Source of the DNA: Bradyrhizobium macuxiense
Lineage (GTDB): Bacteria > Pseudomonadota > Alphaproteobacteria > Rhizobiales > Xanthobacteraceae
Reading direction: 5' to 3'
DNA length: 54,327 nt
NCBI RefSeq assembly: GCF_001542415.1
Contig: NZ_LNCU01000072.1
Span: 1 to 54,327, forward strand
The notes below the pieces were generated by a model. It did no database searches and was not told the DNA's origin. It worked only from the letters and a program-made list of their open reading frames with translations. Below, piece by piece: positions 28,144 to 36,194 of this stretch. The first letter of the stretch is position 1; every line of letters starts with the position of its first letter. Position numbers and translations under genes: made by a program.

Positions 28144-29331
28144 ATGTCTGATGCGACACTGAGAGACCGTGTGACGACCCTTTTGACCGCGACCCGGCGA
28201 AGCGATGTTCCGCCGTTCATGGTGATGGACGTGATGGCTGCGGCTGCGCGAATCGAGGCAGCCGGCGGCCACGTGATTCACATGGAGGTCGGCCAGCCCG
28301 CCGCATCCGCGCCGAAACCGGCGATCGCGGCCGCGCAAGCCGCGCTTGCGGACGGGCGGATCGACTATACGTCCGCGCTCGGCATTCCCTCCTTGCGCGA
28401 GCGCATCGCCCGCCACTACCGCGATTCCTATGGCTGTTCGGTGGATGCCGAGCGCATCATCGTCACGACGGGCTCGTCGGGTGGATTCATCCTGGCGTTT
28501 CTTTCGATGTTCGAGCCGGGCGACCGGGTGGCGGTCACGGTGCCGGGATATCCGCCGTACCGGCACATCCTGACGGCGCTCGGCTGCGAACCGGTGCTGA
28601 TAGAAACCACCGGCGACACAAGGCACGCGCTGACCGGCGAGGCGCTGCTCGCGGCCCATCGCAAGACACCGCTGAAGGGCGTGCTGGTCGGCAGCCCGGC
28701 CAACCCGACGGGCACGATGATGTCGCGCGAGGCGCTGGCGAGCCTGATGGCCGCCGCCGAGAGCGCAGGCATACGCTTCATCTCCGACGAGATCTATCAC
28801 GGGCTCGACTATGCGTTTCCCGCCGTGACCGCGGCCGAGCTGTCGCCGAGCGCGCTCGTCATCAACTCGTTCTCGAAATACTTCTGCATGACCGGCTGGC
28901 GCGTCGGCTGGATGGTGGTGCCCGAGGTGCTGGTGCGGCCGATCGAACGGCTGCAGCAGAACCTCTCGATCTCGGTGCCGACATTGTCGCAGATCGCGGC
29001 CGAGGCGGCGTTCGAGGGGCGTGACGAGATGGAAGCGATCAAGCGCGGCTATCAGGAGAACCGCCGCATCCTGATCGAGGGCTTGCCGAAGGCGGGCCTC
29101 ACGAAATTCCTGCCGGCGGACGGCGCGTTCTATCTCTATGCCGACGTCTCCGACTTCACCTCCGACAGCTTCGCCTTCGCAAACGAGATGCTCGAGAAGG
29201 CGCATGTCGCGGCGACCCCGGGCGTTGATTTCGATCCGATCCACGGCCGCGCCTTCATCCGCTTCTCCTATGCGCGTTCGGCGGCGGAGATGCAGGAAGC
29301 GGTTGCGCGGATCGCGCGCTGGCTGAAATAG
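28144..29331 (+). CDS. Pyridoxal-phosphate aminotransferase, class I/II
   Basis: The 395-residue protein has the fold type I pattern: VGQPAASAPKPA at the N-terminus, SPANPTG at 184-190, DEIYHG at 215-220 and the PLP lysine Lys245 in SFSKYFCMTGWRVGW. It transfers an amino group between an amino acid and a 2-oxo acid in the cytoplasm; specificity cannot be read, although the overall sequence resembles aspartate/aromatic-type enzymes. It is divergent from the M48 protease gene, with about 225 bases between the starts that should contain both promoters. It converges with the DadA-like gene 37 bases downstream. Confidence 0.9.
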   Translation: MSDATLRDRVTTLLTATRRSDVPPFMVMDVMAAAARIEAAGGHVIHMEVGQPAASAPKPAIAAAQAALADGRIDYTSALGIPSLRERIARHYRDSYGCSVDAERIIVTTGSSGGFILAFLSMFEPGDRVAVTVPGYPPYRHILTALGCEPVLIETTGDTRHALTGEALLAAHRKTPLKGVLVGSPANPTGTMMSREALASLMAAAESAGIRFISDEIYHGLDYAFPAVTAAELSPSALVINSFSKYFCMTGWRVGWMVVPEVLVRPIERLQQNLSISVPTLSQIAAEAAFEGRDEMEAIKRGYQENRRILIEGLPKAGLTKFLPADGAFYLYADVSDFTSDSFAFANEMLEKAHVAATPGVDFDPIHGRAFIRFSYARSAAEMQEAVARIARWLK

Positions 29332-29368
29332 CCCGCGCGCGTCACGAGGGCATCCCCGGTTTCCGACG

Positions 29369-30601
29369 TCAGAACCGATCGGGCCGATACGGCGAGGCGT
29401 CCACGATCGGTGTCTCGCCGTTCATCATTGCGGCGAGCAGTCTTGCGGTGGCCGGGCCGAGCGTGAGGCCTTGATGGCCGTGGCCGAAATTGGTCCACAG
29501 CCCGCGATGGCGTGGCGCTGGCCCGAGCACAGGCAGCATATCGGGGGTACAGGGGCGAGTGCCGTACCAGGGCTCGGGTTCGACTCGGCTGCCGATGTCG
29601 AGCAGGTCTCGCGCGGCGGCTTCTGCGTGGCCGAGCTGGATCGGCGTGGCCGGAGCGTCGGGGCCGGTCAGCTCCGCGCCGGTGGTGATGCGGACGCCCT
29701 TGGCCATCGGCGCCATCGCGTAACCCATCGCGATATCGACCAGCGGCAGATCGAGCGAATGACCGCCACGATAATGCATGTGGTAGCCGCGCTTGCGCAC
29801 CAGCGGGATCCGGTAACCGAATCGGCGCAGCAATTGCGGAGACCAGGGCCCGAGCGCAACCACCGCGTTGGCCGCATCGATACGGCCGTCAGCCGTGTCG
29901 ACCGACCAGCCGGTTGAAGTTTCCGCCAGCGTCTGCGCATCGCCGTGAACAATTCTGCCGCCGAGGCGCTCGAACAATGAAGCGTAGGCCGAGACGAGAC
30001 CACCCGGATCGGACACGGTCCACGGATCGAGCCAGTGAATGGCGCCGGGCAGGTCGTCGCGCAGGAGAGGCTCGGCCTTGGCGAGCTCGCTACCGCTCAG
30101 GACCCGGAACTTCACGCCGAAGTCGCGCTGGTTCTCTTCCGCGGTCGCAATCGCTTGCTCCAGCGCCGCGGGATCGCGATGAAGCAGGCGATAGCCGGCG
30201 CGGCGGATCAGATTGTCGGCATGAGCTTCGCGGATCAACGTATCGTGTTCGGTGGTGGCGTGCGCGATCAGGCGCGCCCACGCGAGTGTGGCTTTGCGGT
30301 GTCGCTCGGGCGTCGAGTGCCACCAATAGCGCAGCAGCGGACCGGCATGCTGTGGCAATGACGCAAGCCGATAGCGCACGTCGTTGGCGCGACCGGTCGC
30401 GATCCTTGCGAGCGTGGCGAGGTCGCGTGGCATCGGATAGGGGCGGACCGCCTCGCTCTGGATGATGCCGGTGTTGCCATAGCTGGTCTCTTGGCCGGGC
30501 TCCTTGCGATCGACCAGCGTAACCGACCAGCCGCGGCGTTGCAGGTGCAGCGCCGCGCTGACGCCTACCATGCCGCCGCCGAGAATGATCGCACTTTGCA
30601 T
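29369..30601 (-). CDS. FAD-dependent oxidoreductase, D-amino acid dehydrogenase-like
   Basis: The 410-residue protein starts with the dinucleotide-binding motif GGGMVGVSAALHLQRRGWSV and the DadA-like ETSYGNTGIIQSEAVRPYPM. It continues with VALGPWSPQLLRRFGYRIPL, KRGYHMHY and a C-terminal TNFGHGHQGLTLGPATARLL. DadA-type enzymes oxidise D-amino acids to 2-oxo acids at the membrane, passing electrons to quinones. The length matches the family. It lies convergent with an aminotransferase, which could act on the same oxo acids, although they are separately transcribed. Confidence 0.88.
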   Translation of the reverse strand: MQSAIILGGGMVGVSAALHLQRRGWSVTLVDRKEPGQETSYGNTGIIQSEAVRPYPMPRDLATLARIATGRANDVRYRLASLPQHAGPLLRYWWHSTPERHRKATLAWARLIAHATTEHDTLIREAHADNLIRRAGYRLLHRDPAALEQAIATAEENQRDFGVKFRVLSGSELAKAEPLLRDDLPGAIHWLDPWTVSDPGGLVSAYASLFERLGGRIVHGDAQTLAETSTGWSVDTADGRIDAANAVVALGPWSPQLLRRFGYRIPLVRKRGYHMHYRGGHSLDLPLVDIAMGYAMAPMAKGVRITTGAELTGPDAPATPIQLGHAEAAARDLLDIGSRVEPEPWYGTRPCTPDMLPVLGPAPRHRGLWTNFGHGHQGLTLGPATARLLAAMMNGETPIVDASPYRPDRF

Positions 30602-30649
30602 TGAGACCTGCTTCTCCGTCAGGTGGGCTTGCGCCGGTCCTATCAGACA

Positions 30650-30677
30650 AAAACGCCCGGGGTGGGACCGGGCGTTT
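30650..30677. terminator. Bidirectional intrinsic terminator after rne
   Basis: AACGCCCGG (30652-30660) pairs with CCGGGCGTT (30668-30676), with A-run and T-run on the two sides. On the minus strand it follows the rne stop at 30695 by about 20 bases and ends in TTTTTG. It sits between rne and the DadA-like gene start, both on the minus strand. Confidence 0.92.
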
Positions 30678-30694
30678 TCGTTTTGCGAAGGGTG

Positions 30695-33600
30695 CTAGTT
30701 GCCGCCGCCGAAGCGCCGCGACCACCAGCCCTTGCGGGCCGGACCTTCGGTAGCGGCCGCCGGTGCGGGCTCTGCCGTGGCCGCAGGAGCCGGCTCCACC
30801 GCAGGAGCCGCGACGGCAGCCGGATCTGGCTCCGCCTGGCCCTCGACCAGTGCGGGTTCAGGCGTCTCGGGCTGTGGGCTCGAGAGGAAGCTGACCTTCT
30901 CGCGCACGGTCGAGCGGCGCCTCACGGCACGGTCGGTTTCGCCCGACACGTCCTCGGACACCGCTGCCTCGGGCGCTGCAACTGCCTCGGCCGGAGCCGA
31001 TGCAACTGGTTGCGATTCCTCTTCTGCTGCAGGCTGTGCGACTGGCTCGGGCTGCGCCAGCGACGGGGCCAGCTCCGAATGACCATCGAAATCGGCGACC
31101 GCATCGGTGACTTCCGGCACCGACGCCGGGCTCAGCTCATCGGAGATCGATCCCGCGAGACCTTCATCAGCTCCGCCGGTGCCGCGCCGACGGCGACCGC
31201 CGCGGCGTCCGCGACGGCGCGGGCGACGTTCGCCACCATCGCGCTGATCGTTGCGGGCAAAGCCCTGCTGCTCGTCGCCGTCGTCCTCGTCGCCTTCGGA
31301 CTCCTCGGTCATCACCGCATCGGTGCCCTCGGGCATCACATGCATGAGGTCACCGTCCTCGCGCGGCTGGCCGCTCTCGCGCGCCTCGCCGGCACTTGCG
31401 CGGCCGCGACGACGGCGCCGGCGCCGGCGGCGCTGACCCTCGCCATCGCCTTCGGCGCTCGCGTCCTCTCCGGCGGCCTGGTCGTCGGTCAGGCCTTCGG
31501 TTTCCTCGGTTTCGACCTCGGCCTCGTACTCGAACAGTTCCGCGTCGTCATCGGCTTCGTCGGCCTGCGCCGGCGCCGCGGCGGCCTGGGACACCAGAAG
31601 CGCCTTGGCCGCTTCGAGCGTATGCACCTGCTCGCCGCGATCGATGATGTAGGACTGCTGGCCGCTCACGGTGGCGTCGGCGACGATCGACAGCGCCACC
31701 TTGAAGGCGTCTTCGAGATCGCGCAGATGGCCGCGCTTGTGGTTGAGGACGTAGAGTGCGACGTCGGTGCGGGTACGTACCACCAGATTGTGGGTCGCGC
31801 CCTTCATAAGGATCTCCTCGATGCCGCGCAGCAGCTGCAGCGCGACCGACGAGACCGAGCGGACGTGACCGCTACCGCCGCATTGCGGGCAGGGCTCGGT
31901 CGAGCTCTCCAGCACGCTGGCGCGGATGCGTTGGCGCGACATTTCCAGCAGGCCGAAATGCGAGATGCGGCCGACCTGGATCCGCGCGCGATCCTGGCGC
32001 AGGCAGTCGGACAGCTTGCGCTCGACCGCGCGGTTGTTGCGCTTCTCGTCCATGTCGATGAAGTCGATGACGATCAGGCCGGCGAGGTCGCGCAAGCGCA
32101 ACTGGCGGGCGACTTCCTCAGCCGCCTCCAGATTGGTCTTGAGCGCAGTATCCTCGATGTGGTGCTCGCGCGTCGCCCGGCCCGAGTTGACGTCGATCGA
32201 AACCAGCGCCTCGGTCTGGTTGATCACGATGTAGCCGCCGGAGCGCAACTGCACGGTCGGCGAGAACATCGCGTCGAGCTGGCTTTCGACTCCCATGCGC
32301 GAGAACAGCGGCTGGCCGTCACGATACAGCTTCACCGCACGCACATTCGCGGGCATCAGCATCTTCATGAAGTCGCGCGCTTCGCGGTAGCCGGCTTCGC
32401 CCGCCACCTGGATCTCGTCGATCTCCTTGTTGTAGAGGTCGCGCAGCGAGCGCTTGATCAGCGAACCTTCTTCATAGACGAGGGTCGGGGCCTGCGATCG
32501 CAGCGTCAGGTCGCGCACGGTCTCCCACATGCGGATCAGATACTCGAAGTCGCGCTTGATCTCGGGCTTGCTGCGCGAGGCGCCTGCGGTGCGCAGGATG
32601 ATGCCCATGCCCTCGGGCACGTCGAGATCCTGAACCACTTCCTTCAGGCGCGAGCGGTCCTGGGCCGAGGTGATCTTGCGGCTGATGCCGCCGCCGCGCG
32701 CGGTGTTGGGCATCAGCACGGCGTAGCGGCCAGCGAGCGAGAGATAGGTGGTGAGGGCGGCGCCCTTGTTGCCGCGCTCTTCCTTGACGACCTGCACCAG
32801 CATCACCTGGCGGCGCTTGATGACTTCCTGGATCTTGTACTGGCGGCGCGGGCGGAACGGGCGCTCCGGAACTTCCTCGAGCACGTCGTCGCCGCCGACG
32901 GATTCGACGACATCTTCTTCCTCGCTGTCTTCGCCGTCGTCCTCTTCCTCATCGTCGCCGGCATCTTCGCCGTTCTGGCCCTCACGGGACACAGCCGCAT
33001 CCTCCGATGCAGCGTGCTCGGGGGTGGCGTGGTCGGGAATCGCGTGCTCGTCGGCCGTCGCCTGAACCTCGGCGGTGGCTCCTTGCGGCGCGTCGTCGGC
33101 GTGCGCGGCATTTTCCTCGACCTGTTCCTCATGGGTCCGTTCGGGCTCATGATTGAAGTCGGCGACCTCGACTTGTTCCGGCGCCGCTGCCGCAGCGGAC
33201 GCCTCGACCACCGCCGCGACGGGGTCGGGCGGTGTGTCGGCATCGGGCGCCACGCTCACGGCGTGCGCGTGGTCGTCCTCATGATGATGCTCATGATCAT
33301 GATGGTCGTGATCATGATCATGATGATGTTCGTGATCGTCATGATGCTCGTGAGCATCGTGTTCGTGGCCATCGTGATGCTCGTGATCATGAGCATGATC
33401 GTGATCATGGGCATGGTCGTGCGCCGCGTGCTCATGACCTTCTTGGGCGACTACGTTATGATCGTGGTGCTCGGCATCGGCGGGTTGGTCGTGACCGTCC
33501 TGGGCTTGCCGCGCCTGCGGGTCGCGCGCGCCCTCGATGACCTCGCTCTGCACGCGGTCGCCGTGACCGCGGCGGCGGGCATTGCGGTGGCGCGAACGGC

Positions 33601-33931
33601 GGCGGTGGCCGCGGTTCTCGTGTTCTTCCTCGGCCTCGCGATGGGCGCGCTCATCGGCTTCGATCAGCGCCTGACGGTCGGCAACCGGGATCTGGTAGTA
33701 GTCGGGATGGATTTCGCTGAAGGCGAGGAAGCCGTGACGGTTACCGCCATATTCAATGAAGGCGGCCTGCAACGACGGCTCTACGCGCGTGACCTTGGCG
33801 AGATAGATATTGCCGCGCAGTTGCTTGCGCTGGGCAGTCTCGAAATCAAATTCTTCGACGCGATTGCCACGGACCACAACGACCCGGGTCTCTTCCGGGT
33901 GGGTGGCATCGATCAACATCTTGTTGGGCAT
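30695..33931 (-). CDS. rne: Ribonuclease E with large histidine-rich insertion in the S1 domain
   Basis: The 1078-residue protein starts MPNKMLIDATHPEETRVVVV. The S1 domain begins at about 36-80 (IYLAKVTRVEPSLQAAFIEY), is interrupted by an insertion at about 85-362, and resumes at YKIQEVIKRRQVMLVQVVKE. The catalytic DNase I-like domain has VSIDVNSGRATRE and LIVIDFIDMDEKRN, and the zinc-link has CPQCGGSG. The C-terminal third is unstructured with two arginine-rich RNA-binding blocks and ends KGWWSRRFGGGN. In Caulobacter the S1 insertion binds RhlB and a C-terminal GWW motif binds PNPase, so this is probably a degradosome scaffold. The insertion contains a His/Asp tract described separately. 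The frame is open 34 codons upstream, but this ATG is the conserved start. Confidence 0.95.
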   Translation of the reverse strand: MPNKMLIDATHPEETRVVVVRGNRVEEFDFETAQRKQLRGNIYLAKVTRVEPSLQAAFIEYGGNRHGFLAFSEIHPDYYQIPVADRQALIEADERAHREAEEEHENRGHRRRSRHRNARRRGHGDRVQSEVIEGARDPQARQAQDGHDQPADAEHHDHNVVAQEGHEHAAHDHAHDHDHAHDHEHHDGHEHDAHEHHDDHEHHHDHDHDHHDHEHHHEDDHAHAVSVAPDADTPPDPVAAVVEASAAAAAPEQVEVADFNHEPERTHEEQVEENAAHADDAPQGATAEVQATADEHAIPDHATPEHAASEDAAVSREGQNGEDAGDDEEEDDGEDSEEEDVVESVGGDDVLEEVPERPFRPRRQYKIQEVIKRRQVMLVQVVKEERGNKGAALTTYLSLAGRYAVLMPNTARGGGISRKITSAQDRSRLKEVVQDLDVPEGMGIILRTAGASRSKPEIKRDFEYLIRMWETVRDLTLRSQAPTLVYEEGSLIKRSLRDLYNKEIDEIQVAGEAGYREARDFMKMLMPANVRAVKLYRDGQPLFSRMGVESQLDAMFSPTVQLRSGGYIVINQTEALVSIDVNSGRATREHHIEDTALKTNLEAAEEVARQLRLRDLAGLIVIDFIDMDEKRNNRAVERKLSDCLRQDRARIQVGRISHFGLLEMSRQRIRASVLESSTEPCPQCGGSGHVRSVSSVALQLLRGIEEILMKGATHNLVVRTRTDVALYVLNHKRGHLRDLEDAFKVALSIVADATVSGQQSYIIDRGEQVHTLEAAKALLVSQAAAAPAQADEADDDAELFEYEAEVETEETEGLTDDQAAGEDASAEGDGEGQRRRRRRRRRGRASAGEARESGQPREDGDLMHVMPEGTDAVMTEESEGDEDDGDEQQGFARNDQRDGGERRPRRRGRRGGRRRRGTGGADEGLAGSISDELSPASVPEVTDAVADFDGHSELAPSLAQPEPVAQPAAEEESQPVASAPAEAVAAPEAAVSEDVSGETDRAVRRRSTVREKVSFLSSPQPETPEPALVEGQAEPDPAAVAAPAVEPAPAATAEPAPAAATEGPARKGWWSRRFGGGN
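33260..33436 (-). repeat. Histidine/aspartate-rich coding repeat within rne
   Basis: Codons for residues 166-224 of RNase E form an irregular tandem of HDH, HEH and HDHAHDH units, about 30 histidines in 59 residues by my count. At the DNA level it appears as repeated GATCATGA-like hexamers. It probably expands and contracts by slippage. The charge pattern suggests metal binding or a flexible spacer. Confidence 0.8.
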
Positions 33932-34636
33932 TTGGGAGCTCTTGACGGCGGCGGGCGCGGTGCATGGCGCGCGCAAATTGCGCGGCCGGGTGACGCGACG
34001 GTCCACCTGATTCGGGGGTGAGGGGAAGGCCAAAACGCGGCTCGAGGCGCCGAGCCGCGCGGGAACTCGCCGGAACGATGCGACGGGCGAAGCTTTCGCC
34101 TCGCGTCAGCGCGATCGTCTCGGGGGTCCTGGTCGGCAATAGAGTCTGGCGCATTAAGCGTCGGCCTGTCTAAACATGTTGGCGGCGAGAGATACCGCCG
34201 TATCTTTTGCTGAAAGCCCGGCGCGGCGCCGAAGCGCCTGCCGGCCATCGCATATCGAGGCCCCAAGGGACCGGATAATCAGTTATGTCGTGTCTCAAAC
34301 CGTCCCTCTGGCGAGAGAGTGTGCCTGGGACCGGACGCCGCTCGGGCTCAAATCCGTCACTCCTTGTCAGCCGCGCGCGGCGCTGGCTGAGGAGGGGCCG
34401 GAAAAACACGGCGGGATCTTCGGTATCGAAGGTTCCACCGCTGCACCGGGAGGCTGAACGCGACACAACCGGGAGTACTAGCCGTCAGCATCCCGTACAT
34501 ACGTGGATTGACCGCCGCGTGCAAGGGAAGCGTCGCGGCCGGGCAACACTCAATCCTTTTCACCCGGGCGTCATTAGGGTGCGATTAACCGTGTGGTTCT
34601 AATGCGGTAAGAGACTGATTGGAGGCGCCGAGTCGA
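33932..34636. other. Divergent rne/amiC intergenic region with rne leader hairpins
   Basis: About 700 bases without a convincing gene. On the rne side two stable hairpins are visible: GCGGCTCG/CGAGCCGC (34037-34044 with 34051-34058) and GGCGAA/TTTCGCC (about 34086-34099). They would lie in a long rne 5' leader. E. coli rne is autoregulated through its 5' leader hairpins, and these are candidates for a similar role here. The rest should contain both promoters; I could not fix them. Confidence 0.45.
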
Positions 34637-35950
34637 GTGGCAAACCGCGCAAATCACCGTATTTTGCTGGGGTGCGGGCTGTTGTGCGCCGCAGCATTGG
34701 TGTTTGCCGAAACGGGTCGTCCAAGCGCGGCGGAAGAGCCGCCAAGCGGCCAATCGGCCCCGGCCCCAGCCACTTCCAACCTTCCGGTCGCGTCCGGTGC
34801 GCGGCTCGCTGGCGACGGCAAGCAGACCCGCTTCATCCTCGATCTCGACCGCAAGATCGAGTTCCGCGCGTTCCCGCTGGCCGACCCCTACCGGGTCGTG
34901 GTCGATATACCGCAGGTCAACTTCCAGCTCGCCGCCGGTACCGGCGCGACGGGACGGGGACTGGTGAAGGCATTCCGCTACGGCCTTGTTCTGCCGGGAG
35001 GCTCCAGGATCGTCTTCGATCTGACGGGACCGGCGAAGATCGCCAATTCCTATCTGCTCGACGCCGCCAATGGCCAGCCGCCGCGGCTGGTGCTGGATCT
35101 GGAAGAGGTCGACCGCACCAGCTTCGAGCAATCGCTCACGCCGGTAAACCGGTCCGAACTCAAGCCGACGATCGCCGACGCGAATGCCGCGGTTGCCGCC
35201 CCCGAAACCACGACCGCGGCGCTGCCGCCTGCTGCCGCGTCCGATACCCGTCCGTTGATCGTGATCGATCCCGGTCACGGCGGCATCGACAACGGCACCG
35301 CGTCCGGCGAGCAGACAGAAAAGACCATCGTGCTCGCATTCGGTCTCGCGCTGCGCGACCGGATCGAGAAGTCCGGCAAGTACCGCGTGGTCATGACCCG
35401 GACCGACGACACGTTTATCCCGCTCAACGACCGGGTGAAGGTCGCGCGCGCCCAAGGGGCGGCCCTGTTCGTGTCGATTCACGCCGACGCCCTGCCGCGC
35501 CGCGAAGGCGACGCCCAGGGTGCGACGATCTACACGCTGTCCGACAAGGCCTCCGACGCCGAGGCGGAGCGGTTGGCTGACGCGGAAAACAAGGCCGATG
35601 CCATTGGCGGGGTGAACCTGACCGACGAGCCGACCGAGGTCGCCGATATCCTGATCGACCTCGCACAGCGGGAAACCAGGACCTTCTCCAACCGCTTCGC
35701 GCATCTCCTGATGAACGAGATGAAGACCTCGGTCAGGATGCACAAGAACCCCCTGAAATCGGCGGGTTTCCGGGTGCTCAAGGCGCCCGACGTCCCGTCC
35801 GTGCTGGTCGAACTTGGCTATGTCTCCAACAAGGGAGACCTCGAGCACCTGGTCTCCGAGAGTTGGCGCAACAAGACCGTGGGCTCGATGGTCGAGGCGA
35901 TCGATGCGTTTTTCGCCAAGCGCATGGCAACCGCCGGACCGGCCAAGTGA
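34637..35950 (+). CDS. amiC: N-acetylmuramoyl-L-alanine amidase with AMIN domain
   Basis: The 437-residue protein has a signal peptide (LLGCGLLCAAALVFAETG region). An AMIN-type domain (about 50-160, with RFILDLDRKIEFRAFPLADP) targets the enzyme to septal peptidoglycan. The amidase_3 domain has the zinc ligands in DPGHGGIDNG, Glu in TEKTIVLAF, SIHADA and the catalytic Glu in VELGYVSN. It cleaves the lactyl-peptide bond of peptidoglycan during cell separation. The GTG start is chosen for GGAGG at 34621-34625; a TTG at 34619 is the alternative. It lies upstream of mrcA on the same strand, and rne-amiC-mrcA-prfB is a recurring alphaproteobacterial order. Confidence 0.92.
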   Translation: MANRANHRILLGCGLLCAAALVFAETGRPSAAEEPPSGQSAPAPATSNLPVASGARLAGDGKQTRFILDLDRKIEFRAFPLADPYRVVVDIPQVNFQLAAGTGATGRGLVKAFRYGLVLPGGSRIVFDLTGPAKIANSYLLDAANGQPPRLVLDLEEVDRTSFEQSLTPVNRSELKPTIADANAAVAAPETTTAALPPAAASDTRPLIVIDPGHGGIDNGTASGEQTEKTIVLAFGLALRDRIEKSGKYRVVMTRTDDTFIPLNDRVKVARAQGAALFVSIHADALPRREGDAQGATIYTLSDKASDAEAERLADAENKADAIGGVNLTDEPTEVADILIDLAQRETRTFSNRFAHLLMNEMKTSVRMHKNPLKSAGFRVLKAPDVPSVLVELGYVSNKGDLEHLVSESWRNKTVGSMVEAIDAFFAKRMATAGPAK

Positions 35951-36194
35951 ATCCGGTTGGCTAAAAGGGCTGGGCCTGTGGACGGGAGCCCTAGTTTGGC
36001 CACAGCGGCAACGGTATAGACAATGGACCGCGGGGCCTTTGGAATCAGCCATATTTTGTCTGATGGCTCGTGTATATCTGGGCGTGCGCAACCGCAGCCC
36101 GCTGGGTCCCTGGCTTCGCGTGAGAGGCTTTCGTGCTTTGGACGGGCGCTCTTGTTGTGATTGAGCGCCGAAGGGGTGGAACGGAACTTCGATA

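Noticed and set aside
33260..33436. Short repeated units resembling a CRISPR or tandem array
   Set aside because: The repeat is in frame inside rne and encodes a His/Asp tract; there are no unique spacers of constant length.
30623..34021. A 1132-codon plus-strand open frame opposite rne
   Set aside because: It is a shadow of rne created by high GC and by the His-codon repeat, which reads as a Met/Ile/Val run on the other strand. No start signal or domain is present.
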